DNA from: Melioribacteraceae bacterium
Lineage (GTDB): Bacteria; Bacteroidota; Ignavibacteria; Ignavibacteriales; Melioribacteraceae
Reading direction: 5' to 3'
Assembly (NCBI GenBank): GCA_023230485.1
Contig: JALNXG010000009.1
Coordinates: forward strand, 1-64,000
Length of the DNA stretch: 64,000 nucleotides
Shown: piece after piece, positions 1-9,299 of the stretch
How the letters are laid out: every line of letters starts with the position of its first letter
Position numbering within the stretch: the first letter of the stretch is position 1
Notes under the pieces: model-generated
Told to the model about the DNA's origin: nothing
What the model saw: only the letters and a program-made list of their open reading frames with translations
The model's database searches: none
Translations under genes and position numbers: made by a program

Positions 1-1435
1 ACCGGTATTAGGCGAGAATATTAAGTCAGCAGATATTCTTAAGATTCTTGTCGCCGAAGGTGATAAAGTAGAAAAAGATCAGATTGTTCTAGAACTCGAA
101 ACCGATAAAGCAACAATGGAAGTACCGATTGAAGAGAGCGGTACAATTACAAAAATACTTCTGAAAGAGGGTACAAAGGCTAATATCGGAGAGGCGGTTT
201 TTACTTATGAACCGGGTTCAGGCGCGGAATCAGACGATAATTCTGATTCAAGAGAAAGTTCAGATTCTGCGACTTCTGATGCTGTAAAATCGAGCTCTTC
301 TACCAAGGCAGCTGATTCAAGCGGAGATTCAAAATCTGCTATGGAAGAATCGAAAAGAGACACCGGTGCTAAACCGAAAGAAGACTCTGGAGCTAAAGCT
401 AAGGATTCTGCTACAAAAGACGATCTATCGAAAAGTAAAGACACTCCTAAAAAAGATGGAACTGATGCAGATTTAATAACTCCATTATCGGCAAAAGTTA
501 TGGAGATGCCTGATAAAATTGCTCCTGCTTCTCCTTCAGTAAGAAGATTTAGCAGAGAGATCGGAATCGATATCCATCAGGTTAGAGCTTCAGGCAATGG
601 TGGTAGAATTACTATTGAAGACGTGAAAGCTTATGCGAAGAGTTTGAATGAAATGATTTCATCAGGCGGAGCTGTTGCTTCCGGTGGTGGCGGTTCTTTT
701 TATAAAGAAACTTTACCCGATTTCACTAAATGGGGCGATATAGAAAAACAACCGATGAGTAATATCAGACGTAAAACGGCTGAACATCTTTCTTATGCTT
801 GGCAGACCATCCCTCACGTTACACAATTTGATAAAGCTGATATTACAGAGCTTGAAAAGATTAGAAAGCAATTCGGAAAGAAAGCCGAAGAAGCCGGCGG
901 AAAGCTTACAGTTACAGCAATATTGATCAAAGTAATTGCATCTGCGCTAAAGGTCTTCCCTCAGTTCAATTCCAGCATTGATATGGAAAAGAATGAGATT
1001 ATCTACAAAAAATATTTTAATATCGGAATTGCAGTAGATACCGAAAGAGGATTATTGGTTCCCGTTGTAAGAGATGCAGATAAGAAAAATGTAATTCAGA
1101 TTGCTGCCGATCTTGCTGAAATATCAAAAAAAGCACGTGATAAAAAACTATCATTAGACGATATGCAGGGCGGTTCGATTTCGATTAGTAATTTAGGCGG
1201 AATTGCAGGGACATATTTTACTCCTATCGTTAATGCACCGGAGGTTGCGATACTCGGTGTATCCCGTTCGGCAATGGAACCAGTCTATATCGATGGTAAA
1301 TTTGAACCGCGGTTAATGATGCCGCTCTCTTTATCGTATGATCATAGAATTATTGACGGAGCCGATGCAGCCCGATTTATTAAATGGGTAGTAGATGCAT
1401 TGGAACAGCCGTTTTTACTTACATTAGAAGGTTGA
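1..1435 (+). CDS. 2-oxoacid dehydrogenase complex E2 (dihydrolipoamide acyltransferase), 5' truncated
   Basis: The E2 core of a pyruvate or other 2-oxoacid dehydrogenase complex moves the acyl group from lipoyl-lysine to CoA. The frame is open from base 2, so the gene begins outside the window; the first in-window ATG (116) lies inside the lipoyl domain and is not the start. The lipoyl motif ETDKAT is visible, with the lipoylated lysine codon at 107-109. An unusually Ser/Asp/Lys-rich linker follows (about 215-490), then a peripheral subunit-binding domain (about 525-640, S-V-R-R-F-S-R-E) and the acyltransferase domain ending in HRIIDG, whose catalytic His codon is 1343-1345. The E3 gene starts 7 bases downstream, so they form an operon; E1 is presumably upstream. 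Substrate (pyruvate or branched-chain) cannot be told from this fragment. Confidence 0.93.
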   Translation, partial: PVLGENIKSADILKILVAEGDKVEKDQIVLELETDKATMEVPIEESGTITKILLKEGTKANIGEAVFTYEPGSGAESDDNSDSRESSDSATSDAVKSSSSTKAADSSGDSKSAMEESKRDTGAKPKEDSGAKAKDSATKDDLSKSKDTPKKDGTDADLITPLSAKVMEMPDKIAPASPSVRRFSREIGIDIHQVRASGNGGRITIEDVKAYAKSLNEMISSGGAVASGGGGSFYKETLPDFTKWGDIEKQPMSNIRRKTAEHLSYAWQTIPHVTQFDKADITELEKIRKQFGKKAEEAGGKLTVTAILIKVIASALKVFPQFNSSIDMEKNEIIYKKYFNIGIAVDTERGLLVPVVRDADKKNVIQIAADLAEISKKARDKKLSLDDMQGGSISISNLGGIAGTYFTPIVNAPEVAILGVSRSAMEPVYIDGKFEPRLMMPLSLSYDHRIIDGADAARFIKWVVDALEQPFLLTLEG

Positions 1436-1442
1436 TAAGATT

Positions 1443-2861
1443 ATGAGTATAAAAACAGATTTGTTAGTAATTGGAGGAGGACCAGGAGGATATGCAGCAG
1501 CATTTTTAGCTGCCGATCTTGGCATGCAAGTTACATTAGTGGATATGGAAAAACATCCGGGCGGAGTTTGCCTTTGGAGAGGTTGTATCCCATCAAAAGC
1601 TCTTCTTCATATTGCTAAATTAGTTAAAGAAGCCGAAGAGGCAGAAAAAATAGGTGTTAAATTCGGTAAGCCGGAAATTGATGTTAATAAAATTAGAGAA
1701 TTTAAGAACGGTGTTGTCGGTAAACTTACAAGTGGATTGGGGCAGTTAGCTAAACAGAGAAAAGTAAATTTTATTCAAGGAAAAGCTACATTTGTTAATT
1801 CCACTTCAGTATCTGTCGCTAAGAGCGATGGTTCAACCGAGACCGTAGAATATAACAAAGCAATTTTAGCAACCGGATCAGTACCTTCAAAAGTAACGGG
1901 ACTTTCGATCGATTCTGGACGAGTAATGGATTCAACGGGTGCCCTCGAAATGAACGACCTACCTGAAAAACTTCTTGTAGTCGGCGGCGGTTATATCGGA
2001 CTTGAATTGGGCTCTGTTTATGCGGCACTCGGAAGTAAAGTAACTGTTGTTGAAATGACTTCGGGTCTATTGCCCGGAGCTGATCGTGACCTCGTAGCCG
2101 TACTTTCAAAACGCGTTACTTCACTTATGTCCGCAGTTTATCTTGATACAAAAGTTGTAGAACTCAAAGAAATAAAAGAAGGAATCAAAGTAAAATTTGA
2201 AGGTCCTAAAGTTACTGACCCGGAACAGGTATTCGATAAAGTATTGATTTCGGTTGGAAGAAGACCTGTTACAACGGGATTCGGAATTGAGAATACGAAA
2301 GTAAAAGTTAATGAAAGAGGTTTTGTAGTTGTAGATAAGCAGATGAAAACTGACGACCCGGCAATATTCGCAATCGGGGATATAGTTGGTAATCCGATGT
2401 TAGCGCATAAAGCTTCTGCAGAAGGTAAAGTAGCAGTGGAAGTAATTCATGGTAAAAAATCATTCTTTGAACCGGCACAAATCCCGGCAGTTGTATTCAC
2501 TGATCCTGAATTAGCTTGGGCTGGTATTACTGAATTAGAAGCAAAAGAAAAAGGGATCGAAGTTCAGATAGCTAAATTCCCATGGGGTGCGAGTGGAAGA
2601 GCTACTACATTGGATAGAAATGATGGACTTACAAAGCTCATAATCGAACCTGGTACGGAACGTATTCTTGGCGTTGGTATGGTTGGCGTTGGAGCTGGTG
2701 ATATGATTGCCGAAGGTGCTCTAGCAATCGAAATGGCGGCAAACGTTAAAGACCTTTCTTTGACGATTCATCCGCATCCGACCTTATCTGAAACAATTAT
2801 GGCAGCAGCAGAAGTGTTTTATGGACATGCAACTGATATGTACCGCCCGAAGAGAAAATAA
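1443..2861 (+). CDS. lpdA: Dihydrolipoyl dehydrogenase (E3)
   Basis: This flavoprotein reoxidises dihydrolipoamide on E2 and passes electrons to NAD+. It has 472 residues, normal for the family. The N-terminal FAD motif GGGPGGYAAA is followed by the redox disulphide CLWRGC: the C-x4-C spacing is kept, but Trp stands where most homologues have Asn. A second dinucleotide fold (VVGGGYIGLELG) binds NAD. The C-terminal interface carries the active-site HPHPTLSE motif (His-Glu pair). It lies 7 bases after the E2 gene and overlaps the next gene by one base (TAATG), so it is very likely co-transcribed and translationally coupled. The family call is secure. Confidence 0.97.
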   Translation: MSIKTDLLVIGGGPGGYAAAFLAADLGMQVTLVDMEKHPGGVCLWRGCIPSKALLHIAKLVKEAEEAEKIGVKFGKPEIDVNKIREFKNGVVGKLTSGLGQLAKQRKVNFIQGKATFVNSTSVSVAKSDGSTETVEYNKAILATGSVPSKVTGLSIDSGRVMDSTGALEMNDLPEKLLVVGGGYIGLELGSVYAALGSKVTVVEMTSGLLPGADRDLVAVLSKRVTSLMSAVYLDTKVVELKEIKEGIKVKFEGPKVTDPEQVFDKVLISVGRRPVTTGFGIENTKVKVNERGFVVVDKQMKTDDPAIFAIGDIVGNPMLAHKASAEGKVAVEVIHGKKSFFEPAQIPAVVFTDPELAWAGITELEAKEKGIEVQIAKFPWGASGRATTLDRNDGLTKLIIEPGTERILGVGMVGVGAGDMIAEGALAIEMAANVKDLSLTIHPHPTLSETIMAAAEVFYGHATDMYRPKRK

Positions 2862-4003
2862 TGCGACTAAAATATTTTGTATTAATCCTATTATTTAGTA
2901 CGGTTTCGATAAATGCTCAAGATTGGGTACGTTTTGATTCACTCCTTGTAAAAGGTATTGATCAAATATATGGTATCAAATTTCAGGAAGCGGAAAAGAC
3001 ATTTAAGATAGTTGAAAAAGAATACCCGCGGCATCCCGCGGGTAAGTTTTTTGGCGCTATGATCACATGGTGGAAAATTGCTACCGATATTGATAATACT
3101 CAATATGATGACGAGTTTTACGATCAAGTGGAAGAAGCAATTGATCTCTGCGATGATATACTTGATGATAATGATAAGAATGTAGATGGACTTTTTTTTA
3201 AGGGGGGTTCACTTGGTTTTAGGGGGAGATTACATGCAATTAGAGAAAGTTGGTTTGATGCCGCTTTAGATGGAAAAGAAGCACTTCCATTAATCTTCAA
3301 AGCTTATGAAAATGATCCTACTAGAATTGATGTTCAAATGGGTTTTGGAATCTATAATTATTACGCTGCCGTTATTCCTACTCGTTATCCGGTTGTAAAA
3401 CCATTTATGGTATTCTTCCCCAAAGGGGATAAAGATAAGGGACTAAAACAGTTAGAGCATGTCGCCTTTAATGGACGATACACTAAAATTGAATCGCGCT
3501 ATTTTTTGATGACACTCTATTTTCAATTTGAAAATAATTGGGAAGAGGCAATGAAATACGCAAAACTATTGATTAAAGATTATCCGGATAATCCAGTTTT
3601 TCAAAAATATTACGGAACGATATTCGTAAGAAAAAATGATTATGAATCAGCACAGAAAGTATTTAGAAATGTTCTCGATAAAGTAAAAAAAGGTTACCCT
3701 GCATATAACGATCGATTTGAAAGAGAAGCAGAGTATTATATCGGTATGCACCATCGCGAAAAAGGGAATATCGATTCTACTGTTTATTACCTTTCTAAAA
3801 GTGTAGCGATTTCCAAAGTGATTGAAAAAGATGAACCGAAAGGATTTTTAATTATGGGTTCACTATATCTTGCAATGGCTTATGATAAGATAGGACGCCG
3901 TCAAGATGCAATAAAACTATATAAAGAAGTATTAGAATATAAAGATAGAAGCAACTCCCACAAACTTGCCGAACAATACCTCAAAACTCCGTATAAAGAT
4001 TAG
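2861..4003 (+). CDS. Secreted tetratricopeptide-like protein of unknown function
   Basis: 380 residues. A hydrophobic N-terminus ending in S-I-N-A-Q looks like a signal peptide cleaved near residue 19, so export to the periplasm is likely. The rest is mostly helical with TPR-like repeats (for example around residues 20-55, 220-260 and 330-365, each with an A-x3-F/Y and a Pro-containing turn). There are no catalytic motifs. The ATG overlaps the stop of lpdA, which suggests cotranscription, but a functional link to the dehydrogenase is not evident. Similar TPR lipoprotein-like or periplasmic proteins are common in Ignavibacteria and Bacteroidota. The exact role is unknown. Confidence 0.8.
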   Translation: MRLKYFVLILLFSTVSINAQDWVRFDSLLVKGIDQIYGIKFQEAEKTFKIVEKEYPRHPAGKFFGAMITWWKIATDIDNTQYDDEFYDQVEEAIDLCDDILDDNDKNVDGLFFKGGSLGFRGRLHAIRESWFDAALDGKEALPLIFKAYENDPTRIDVQMGFGIYNYYAAVIPTRYPVVKPFMVFFPKGDKDKGLKQLEHVAFNGRYTKIESRYFLMTLYFQFENNWEEAMKYAKLLIKDYPDNPVFQKYYGTIFVRKNDYESAQKVFRNVLDKVKKGYPAYNDRFEREAEYYIGMHHREKGNIDSTVYYLSKSVAISKVIEKDEPKGFLIMGSLYLAMAYDKIGRRQDAIKLYKEVLEYKDRSNSHKLAEQYLKTPYKD

Positions 4004-4215
4004 TTAGTAATCATATTTTCATCCGATTAATTTATTTCTCATTGGTATAGTTTTTTATATGATTTTTCACAAATCTTTAATAAAATAATCTATTTTTTAT
4101 TCTTATTATATCAATATAAATTGGGATGAAAAGTAAGATAAAATTTTTTGCACTATCTTTTCAACTTGTTTCTCGTTAAATTATTTTCACAAAAACATAT
4201 ATTCATGTTATTACT

Positions 4216-5895
4216 ATGAAAAAATCATTGCTCATAATTTTGATTATTATTTCTCAAATTTTATCTCCAAATACTTATGGGATAAATTCTTATAATTCAT
4301 ATTCTCATTCAATCAATTACATTTCTGATACAACCAAAGTAACTCGCCTTAACATTAATAATATTTCAACATCATTTTCAAATAATGGACTTTCTGATCA
4401 GGATCTTGATCAATATTATGCTTTTATGTTTATGAAACAGTATAACCTACAAACTTTTTGGTGGACAGGATTTCTTTGGGGTGGAATAATAGACGGTCAA
4501 ATAAGGGTTAGCGGCAGTTCTTATCATTCAGGTCTTAAGCCAGGTGGAGACGGTAATATATATAGAGTTAGAAGAGATTATTTAACGGGTGATTTATCGA
4601 CTGAGATATCAGAAAATGAGGGAACAGAAGAAGAGATAAGAGAAAAGTATAAAAATGACTGGGATAATTGGCCTGCAAACGAAGGTGCGCCCTTTGAGGA
4701 TAAAAATAGTAATGGAATTTATGAGCCCGAAATTGATATTCCGGGCATTATTGACGCTGATCAAACAGTCTGGTTCAAAGCAAATGATTTTGATACGACA
4801 CAAACGAGGTATTTATATGGTTCACTCCCTTTAGAGACAGAGCTACAAGCAACATACTGGGCATACCATAGAGATTCACCTTTAGATAATATGATTTTTA
4901 GGAAGTATAAAATCACTAATAAAGGCAAAAGCGAAATAAAGAATATGTACTGCTCTATATTTACAGACCCGGATATTGGAATGCCGGGAGATGATTATGT
5001 AGGGTATGATTCAGTAAATTCCTTAGCATACGTATATAATTATTCAGATAAAGACAATTTTTTTGAATATTATGAATTAAAATTTCCACCACATTCAGCA
5101 GGGTTTTGCTTGCTAAAAGGTCCCACGGTAAACAAAGAAAACATAGGAATATCATCTTTTAATTTCTATATAAATGGAAGTGTAGAATATCATAATCCTA
5201 TAAATGGTTCATATGAAGAAGGCACGTTAATGATGTATAATTTATTCCAGGGGAAACCAAATGCTGATAATTATTATAAGATACCGGAAGAACTAGGAGG
5301 GGGATATACTCCATATCCATTTGCAGGTAATCCTGTTACAGGTGAGGGATGGATAGAGGGTATTTTAAAAGAACCTTCCGGACGCCCTTATGATCCGGGT
5401 AATAGGAATATGGGTTTCTCGACCGGACCTTTTGATCTAAAACCGGGAGAATTTCAAGAAGTAATATATTCACAATTATGTACCGGAGGGGTTGGGTATT
5501 CATCACGTTTTGAGGGAATAGATTCCTTAAAATCACATGCAAAATTTGCAAAAGAATTTTATAAAAGTATTTCGGATAAAGTTACATCAATTGAAACAGA
5601 AGAAGAAAATATCCCATCAGATTACATGCTATATCAAAACTATCCAAATCCATTTAACCCGACCACTACAATTGAATACGCTCTTCCGACTGAAGGAAAT
5701 GTAAAACTTGAGGTTTATAATTCATTGGGGCAATTAGTGAATGTATTGGTAGAGCGATATCAAAACGCAGGTAGACAAAAAGTAAGTTGGAATGGAAAAG
5801 ATTCTTATGGAAGTTCGGTTTCAAGCGGAATATATTTCTATCGGCTCAAAACAAATAATTTTTCTCAAGTAAAGAAAATGATCCTGATGAAGTAA
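4216..5895 (+). CDS. Secreted T9SS cargo protein with C-terminal type A sorting domain
   Basis: 559 residues with an N-terminal hydrophobic export signal (about residues 1-23). The last 85 or so residues form a type A sorting domain: YQNYPNPFNPTTTIEYALP near residue 475, then the LEVYNSLGQLV strand, SSGIYFYRL and a basic KKMILMK end. In this group that domain directs outer-membrane passage by the type IX secretion system and is then removed. The body (about 60-460) has no catalytic motif I recognise. It contains Asp/Asn-rich stretches such as DKNSNGIYEPEID that could bind calcium. It is a single-gene unit: 212 bases of AT-rich sequence without a gene precede it, and a bidirectional terminator separates it from the convergent porQ. 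Confidence 0.85.
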   Translation: MKKSLLIILIIISQILSPNTYGINSYNSYSHSINYISDTTKVTRLNINNISTSFSNNGLSDQDLDQYYAFMFMKQYNLQTFWWTGFLWGGIIDGQIRVSGSSYHSGLKPGGDGNIYRVRRDYLTGDLSTEISENEGTEEEIREKYKNDWDNWPANEGAPFEDKNSNGIYEPEIDIPGIIDADQTVWFKANDFDTTQTRYLYGSLPLETELQATYWAYHRDSPLDNMIFRKYKITNKGKSEIKNMYCSIFTDPDIGMPGDDYVGYDSVNSLAYVYNYSDKDNFFEYYELKFPPHSAGFCLLKGPTVNKENIGISSFNFYINGSVEYHNPINGSYEEGTLMMYNLFQGKPNADNYYKIPEELGGGYTPYPFAGNPVTGEGWIEGILKEPSGRPYDPGNRNMGFSTGPFDLKPGEFQEVIYSQLCTGGVGYSSRFEGIDSLKSHAKFAKEFYKSISDKVTSIETEEENIPSDYMLYQNYPNPFNPTTTIEYALPTEGNVKLEVYNSLGQLVNVLVERYQNAGRQKVSWNGKDSYGSSVSSGIYFYRLKTNNFSQVKKMILMK

Positions 5896-5930
5896 AATTC
5901 TTAGTGGAATTGGAAATTTATATCTATAAA

Positions 5931-5954
5931 AAAACCCCGCATATACGGGGTTTT
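5931..5954. terminator. Bidirectional intrinsic terminator
   Basis: Perfect 9-bp inverted repeat AAAACCCCG / CGGGGTTTT with a 6-base loop. The A-tract and T-tract on its two sides give a U-run in either direction. It sits between two convergent genes (stop codons at 5895 and 5973) and probably ends both transcripts. Confidence 0.88.
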
Positions 5955-5972
5955 CTTTTATTTGAATTGCTT

Positions 5973-6902
5973 CTATAATGAAGTCGATATTCCGAATCGG
6001 TGGATTGCACCTACAAGTCCAAGTGAGGAGAAGGCGTAATCAACATTATAACTGCTGACCTTAAATCCGAATCCAAGACTAAAGCCCGCTAATCCGGTAG
6101 TTGTCCCGATCTTCAAATCTTTTCTTTTAGCGTTATCATAACCTAATCGTAATCTGAATGACTGTCCGAGTTTAAACTCACCACCAGCTGAAATATTTTT
6201 GAATCGGCTGAAAAAATTATCTTCTTTTTCATTCAACTTATTAAATGACCAGAATAATCTAAATGGAAGTTTCTCTAATTCTTTAGAAAAACCAATGCGC
6301 ATATCTAAGGGGAGGTCTTCATTTTTATTCATATATGAACTGATTTGACTTCCAAGATTAAGAATCGAAAATCCAAAATGCCATTTGCTATCGGGGATTT
6401 CGTAATGAAGTCCCATATCGAATGCATAGCCCGTTGAGGATTGATCGGCAATTGCTGAATAGATAAACTTAGCATTGACACCATAATAGAAATTGGAGTC
6501 AAGATAGTTTGTGTAACCAATTAAAGCGGCGAGATCGCCTGCACCAAATTCACCTAATTTTTCCCCTCTTTCTGTCGCTTCCGTAAAACTGCCATAATTA
6601 ATATATTGTACCGCGGCAGTAAATCTACCGAGACCTTCATAATACTTAGAGCCGGCAAGGCTTGCCGAATTAATATCCATCAAATGTTTGACAAACGAGA
6701 ATGAAACGGGAGTGCCTTCTAAAGTGCCTGCACCTGCAGGATTATAAAAGATTACATTTATATCTTTATCGGCAGAAACAAAACTTCCCGATAGCGCCGC
6801 TGCGCGCGGACTATAATCTAATCGTAAAAATTCATATATATTTTGTGCTTGTAAAACGGTCGTTAATAAGATAAATAAGACTATAAGATTCTTTTTAAAC
6901 AT
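5973..6902 (-). CDS. porQ: Type IX secretion system protein PorQ-like outer-membrane barrel
   Basis: About 309 residues from the chosen start at 6902, where an AGGAA Shine-Dalgarno and a clean signal peptide (M-F-K-K-N-L-I-V-L-F, ending A-Q) follow. A longer frame to 6953 would add 17 residues ahead of the signal peptide and is less likely. The mature start YEFLRLDYSPRAAALSGSFV, the YNPAG element and alternating strands ending in F-G-I-S-T-S-L are typical of PorQ and the related PorV/FadL-like barrels. In Porphyromonas, PorQ is an outer-membrane component of T9SS. It fits the sorting-domain proteins encoded at 4216, 23888 and 46791. A PorV-type paralogue cannot be fully excluded. Confidence 0.78.
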   Translation of the reverse strand: MFKKNLIVLFILLTTVLQAQNIYEFLRLDYSPRAAALSGSFVSADKDINVIFYNPAGAGTLEGTPVSFSFVKHLMDINSASLAGSKYYEGLGRFTAAVQYINYGSFTEATERGEKLGEFGAGDLAALIGYTNYLDSNFYYGVNAKFIYSAIADQSSTGYAFDMGLHYEIPDSKWHFGFSILNLGSQISSYMNKNEDLPLDMRIGFSKELEKLPFRLFWSFNKLNEKEDNFFSRFKNISAGGEFKLGQSFRLRLGYDNAKRKDLKIGTTTGLAGFSLGFGFKVSSYNVDYAFSSLGLVGAIHRFGISTSL

Positions 6903-6971
6903 AACATTCCTAAAATGATTTACGATTTTAAAGATAATAGAATATAAAGGCAAGGTAAAATAAAATGGATG

Positions 6972-7002
6972 CTTCCGATTTTCAGGAACAATTGTATATT
7001 TG
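6972..7002 (+). promoter_or_regulatory. Possible Bacteroidota-type promoter upstream of htpX
   Basis: TATATTTG (6995-7002) matches the TAnnTTTG -7 element known from Bacteroidota. A weak TTC lies about 20 bases upstream where TTTG would be expected. The first codon of htpX is 41 bases downstream. The match rests mainly on one element. Confidence 0.35.
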
Positions 7003-7042
7003 TATATGTTAGAATTTCAGAATATTTAAAGGAACAAAGAAA

Positions 7043-7897
7043 ATGAACGGATTCAAAACGGTCATATTAATGACGGTTATGATGGTCTTATTCATATTGG
7101 TAGGTAATCTCATTGGCGGGCAATCGGGTATGATGATTGCATTTGTTTTAGCATTAGTTATGAATTTTGGCTCTTACTGGTTCTCAGATAAAATTGTTTT
7201 AGCAATGTATAAGGCAAAGCAGATCGAAAGAAATGATATGCCTGAATATTACGATGCAGTGGAAAGATTAGCTTCGGACGCAAATCTTCCAATGCCAAAA
7301 GTTTATTTAATTGAAAATCCCACTCCGAATGCTTTTGCTACCGGGAGGAATCCACAAAATAGTGCTGTTGCCGTTACAACAGGTATTTTGAGAATTTTGA
7401 ATAGAGATGAACTCGAAGGCGTTATCGCTCATGAATTAACGCATATATTAAATAGAGATATATTAGTTGGTACAATTGCCGCCACATTAGTAGGAACTAT
7501 TACAATGGTAGCACGAATGGCGGGATGGGCTGCTATGTTTGGCGGTTCTAGCAGAGATGATAAAGAAGGTAGCAGTCCGATTGCTGATTTAGTGCTTATG
7601 ATTGTTGCACCGATTGCGGCTATACTAATTCAAATGGCGATATCACGTTCGCGCGAATATTTAGCGGATCAAGGCGGAGCAAGAATTTCGGGCAAACCAT
7701 TAGCTCTCGCATCGGCACTTAATAAATTGACTCAAACTAATGAAGTTATTCCAATGCAAAATGCCGGTTCTTCATCTGCTCACATGTTTATCGTTAATCC
7801 ATTAAGCGGAAAATCTTTAATGAAATTATTCTCTACTCATCCGCCTGTTGAAGAAAGAGTTGCTCGGCTAAATGAAATAGCCAATGGTAGAAGGTAA
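7043..7897 (+). CDS. htpX: Zinc metalloprotease HtpX (M48 family)
   Basis: A membrane-embedded protease that degrades misfolded inner-membrane proteins. The 284 residues fit the family. Two N-terminal membrane helices (residues about 7-28 and 32-50) precede the zinc motif HELTH with its following NRD. Two more helices (about 150-170 and 190-210) come before the third zinc ligand in REYLADQGG. The C-terminal STHPPVEERVARL is also typical. The start is supported by AAAGGA ten bases upstream. It is the first gene of a run of plus-strand genes that continues to 20862 with almost no gaps. In other bacteria the gene is often controlled by envelope or heat stress; no regulator is visible here. Confidence 0.95.
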   Translation: MNGFKTVILMTVMMVLFILVGNLIGGQSGMMIAFVLALVMNFGSYWFSDKIVLAMYKAKQIERNDMPEYYDAVERLASDANLPMPKVYLIENPTPNAFATGRNPQNSAVAVTTGILRILNRDELEGVIAHELTHILNRDILVGTIAATLVGTITMVARMAGWAAMFGGSSRDDKEGSSPIADLVLMIVAPIAAILIQMAISRSREYLADQGGARISGKPLALASALNKLTQTNEVIPMQNAGSSSAHMFIVNPLSGKSLMKLFSTHPPVEERVARLNEIANGRR

Positions 7898-7906
7898 TTA
7901 TTTTTT

Positions 7907-8506
7907 GTGAAGAGATTGTTATACATATTGTTTTTATTGATTTCAGTTAAGTCTGCTCAGGGGCAGACTTACGATAATAATTCTCTATTTATCAAACTTC
8001 TTCAAGTAAGTGCAGAAAAATCCGATTCCCTTTTGAAAGCCAATTCGATTAAATCATTCGATCTAAAATTCGATTCAAATGAGAGATTCCTTTACTACGG
8101 TTCTATACTTAATCAGTTTTTCCAAAATAAGGGTTATCAAATTACTCAAGGAAACCTTGATGCGGAAAACAAGTTGCAGTTTAATTTGATAAGCAGTGAT
8201 ATTAAATATGGAGAGCCGGAAAAAGAAAGTTTTTTCGGAGACCTTTTGATTACAAGAAGTATGTCGGTTAAAACAGTACAAACGCTCAACAAGAAAGATA
8301 TACTGCTCGCATCGATAACTTATAATGCAATAAAGGAAGACACTCTTTTATATGATGAAGCATCGGAATTTGAGAAATCAGGTTCATTTCCGATTAGAAA
8401 TAATCTTCCCGCAGCACCTATATTTTCAAATTTATTGGAACCCATTCTAGCTGTTGGAAGTATAGGGATAGTAATAATTCTCCTTTTTACCGTGAGAAGC
8501 AATTAA
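7907..8506 (+). CDS. Exported protein of unknown function with C-terminal membrane anchor
   Basis: 199 residues starting at GTG, 9 bases after htpX; no better ATG lies nearby. Residues 1-20 (K-R-L-L-Y-I-L-F-L-L ... A-Q-G-Q) form a signal peptide. Residues about 178-196 form a hydrophobic segment followed by a short basic tail, so the protein is probably tethered to the inner membrane with its body in the periplasm. I recognise no domain. Position between htpX and bamD suggests envelope quality control or assembly, which is inference only. Confidence 0.7.
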   Translation: MKRLLYILFLLISVKSAQGQTYDNNSLFIKLLQVSAEKSDSLLKANSIKSFDLKFDSNERFLYYGSILNQFFQNKGYQITQGNLDAENKLQFNLISSDIKYGEPEKESFFGDLLITRSMSVKTVQTLNKKDILLASITYNAIKEDTLLYDEASEFEKSGSFPIRNNLPAAPIFSNLLEPILAVGSIGIVIILLFTVRSN

Positions 8507-8549
8507 AAATTGTTTATATTTAAATCTTACTTAAAATTTAACTTAAAAT

Positions 8550-9299
8550 ATGACTAAAAAATTATTATTAATACCGATAGCCGCACTAATGCTATGGAAC
8601 TGTTCATCGACAGTGGATACAAGCCAATTTAATTCCGAAGAGTTTTATAATTACACAATGGAATTATATAACAACGAAGATTATGAAAAGGCAGTGCAGG
8701 AATTTCAAGCATTGGTTCTTCAATTCCCGGGCAGCGCTGTAAGTGATGACGCACAATATTATCTTGGTATGACATATTTCAAAAGAGAGCAATTTCTTCT
8801 TGCCGCTTATGAATATAGCAAATTAATCAGGAATATTCCCGCAAGTCCATTCGTGGCTGATGCTCAGTTTATGCTTGCTGAATCGTACTATCAATTATCA
8901 CCACCATATCAATTAGATCAAGCATACACAAAAAAATCGATTGAAGAGTTTCAGGCATTTATAGATTTCTTTCCTGCAAATACAAAAGTGGAAGAAGCTT
9001 CACGAAAAATTGTGGAACTGACGGAAAAGCTTGCTGAAAAAGAATATAGAGCCGCACTCATTTATGAACGTATGGAATATGATAAAGCCGCAATTAAATA
9101 TTATCAAAATGTTGCCGAAATTTATCACGATACAAAATTTGCTCCGATTGCATTATATAATAAGATTCAATTAGAATTAAAAAGAGAGATGAAAAAAGAA
9201 GCCATTGCTGATATCAGTATTTTTCTTAATCGTTATAATGAAAATGAAAACGCAGGGAAATTGAGAGATATCGAAGCAGAGCTTACAAAGGAAAATTAA
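8550..9299 (+). CDS. bamD: Outer-membrane assembly lipoprotein BamD
   Basis: 249 residues. The lipobox L-W-N-C places the lipidated Cys at residue 18. The body is a set of TPR helices: NNEDYEKAVQEFQALVLQFP, DDAQYYLGMTYFK and KAAIKYYQNVAEIYHDT follow the YfiO/BamD pattern. BamD is the essential partner of BamA in inserting outer-membrane barrels. The length and the tandem hairpins match; Bacteroidota/Chlorobi BamD proteins look the same. It ends immediately before the next gene, whose TTG start lies one base past its stop. Confidence 0.88.
   Translation: MTKKLLLIPIAALMLWNCSSTVDTSQFNSEEFYNYTMELYNNEDYEKAVQEFQALVLQFPGSAVSDDAQYYLGMTYFKREQFLLAAYEYSKLIRNIPASPFVADAQFMLAESYYQLSPPYQLDQAYTKKSIEEFQAFIDFFPANTKVEEASRKIVELTEKLAEKEYRAALIYERMEYDKAAIKYYQNVAEIYHDTKFAPIALYNKIQLELKREMKKEAIADISIFLNRYNENENAGKLRDIEAELTKEN

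Noticed and set aside
205..444. Minus-strand open frame of 79 residues
   Set aside because: Shadow of the low-complexity E2 linker; no start signal or family likeness.
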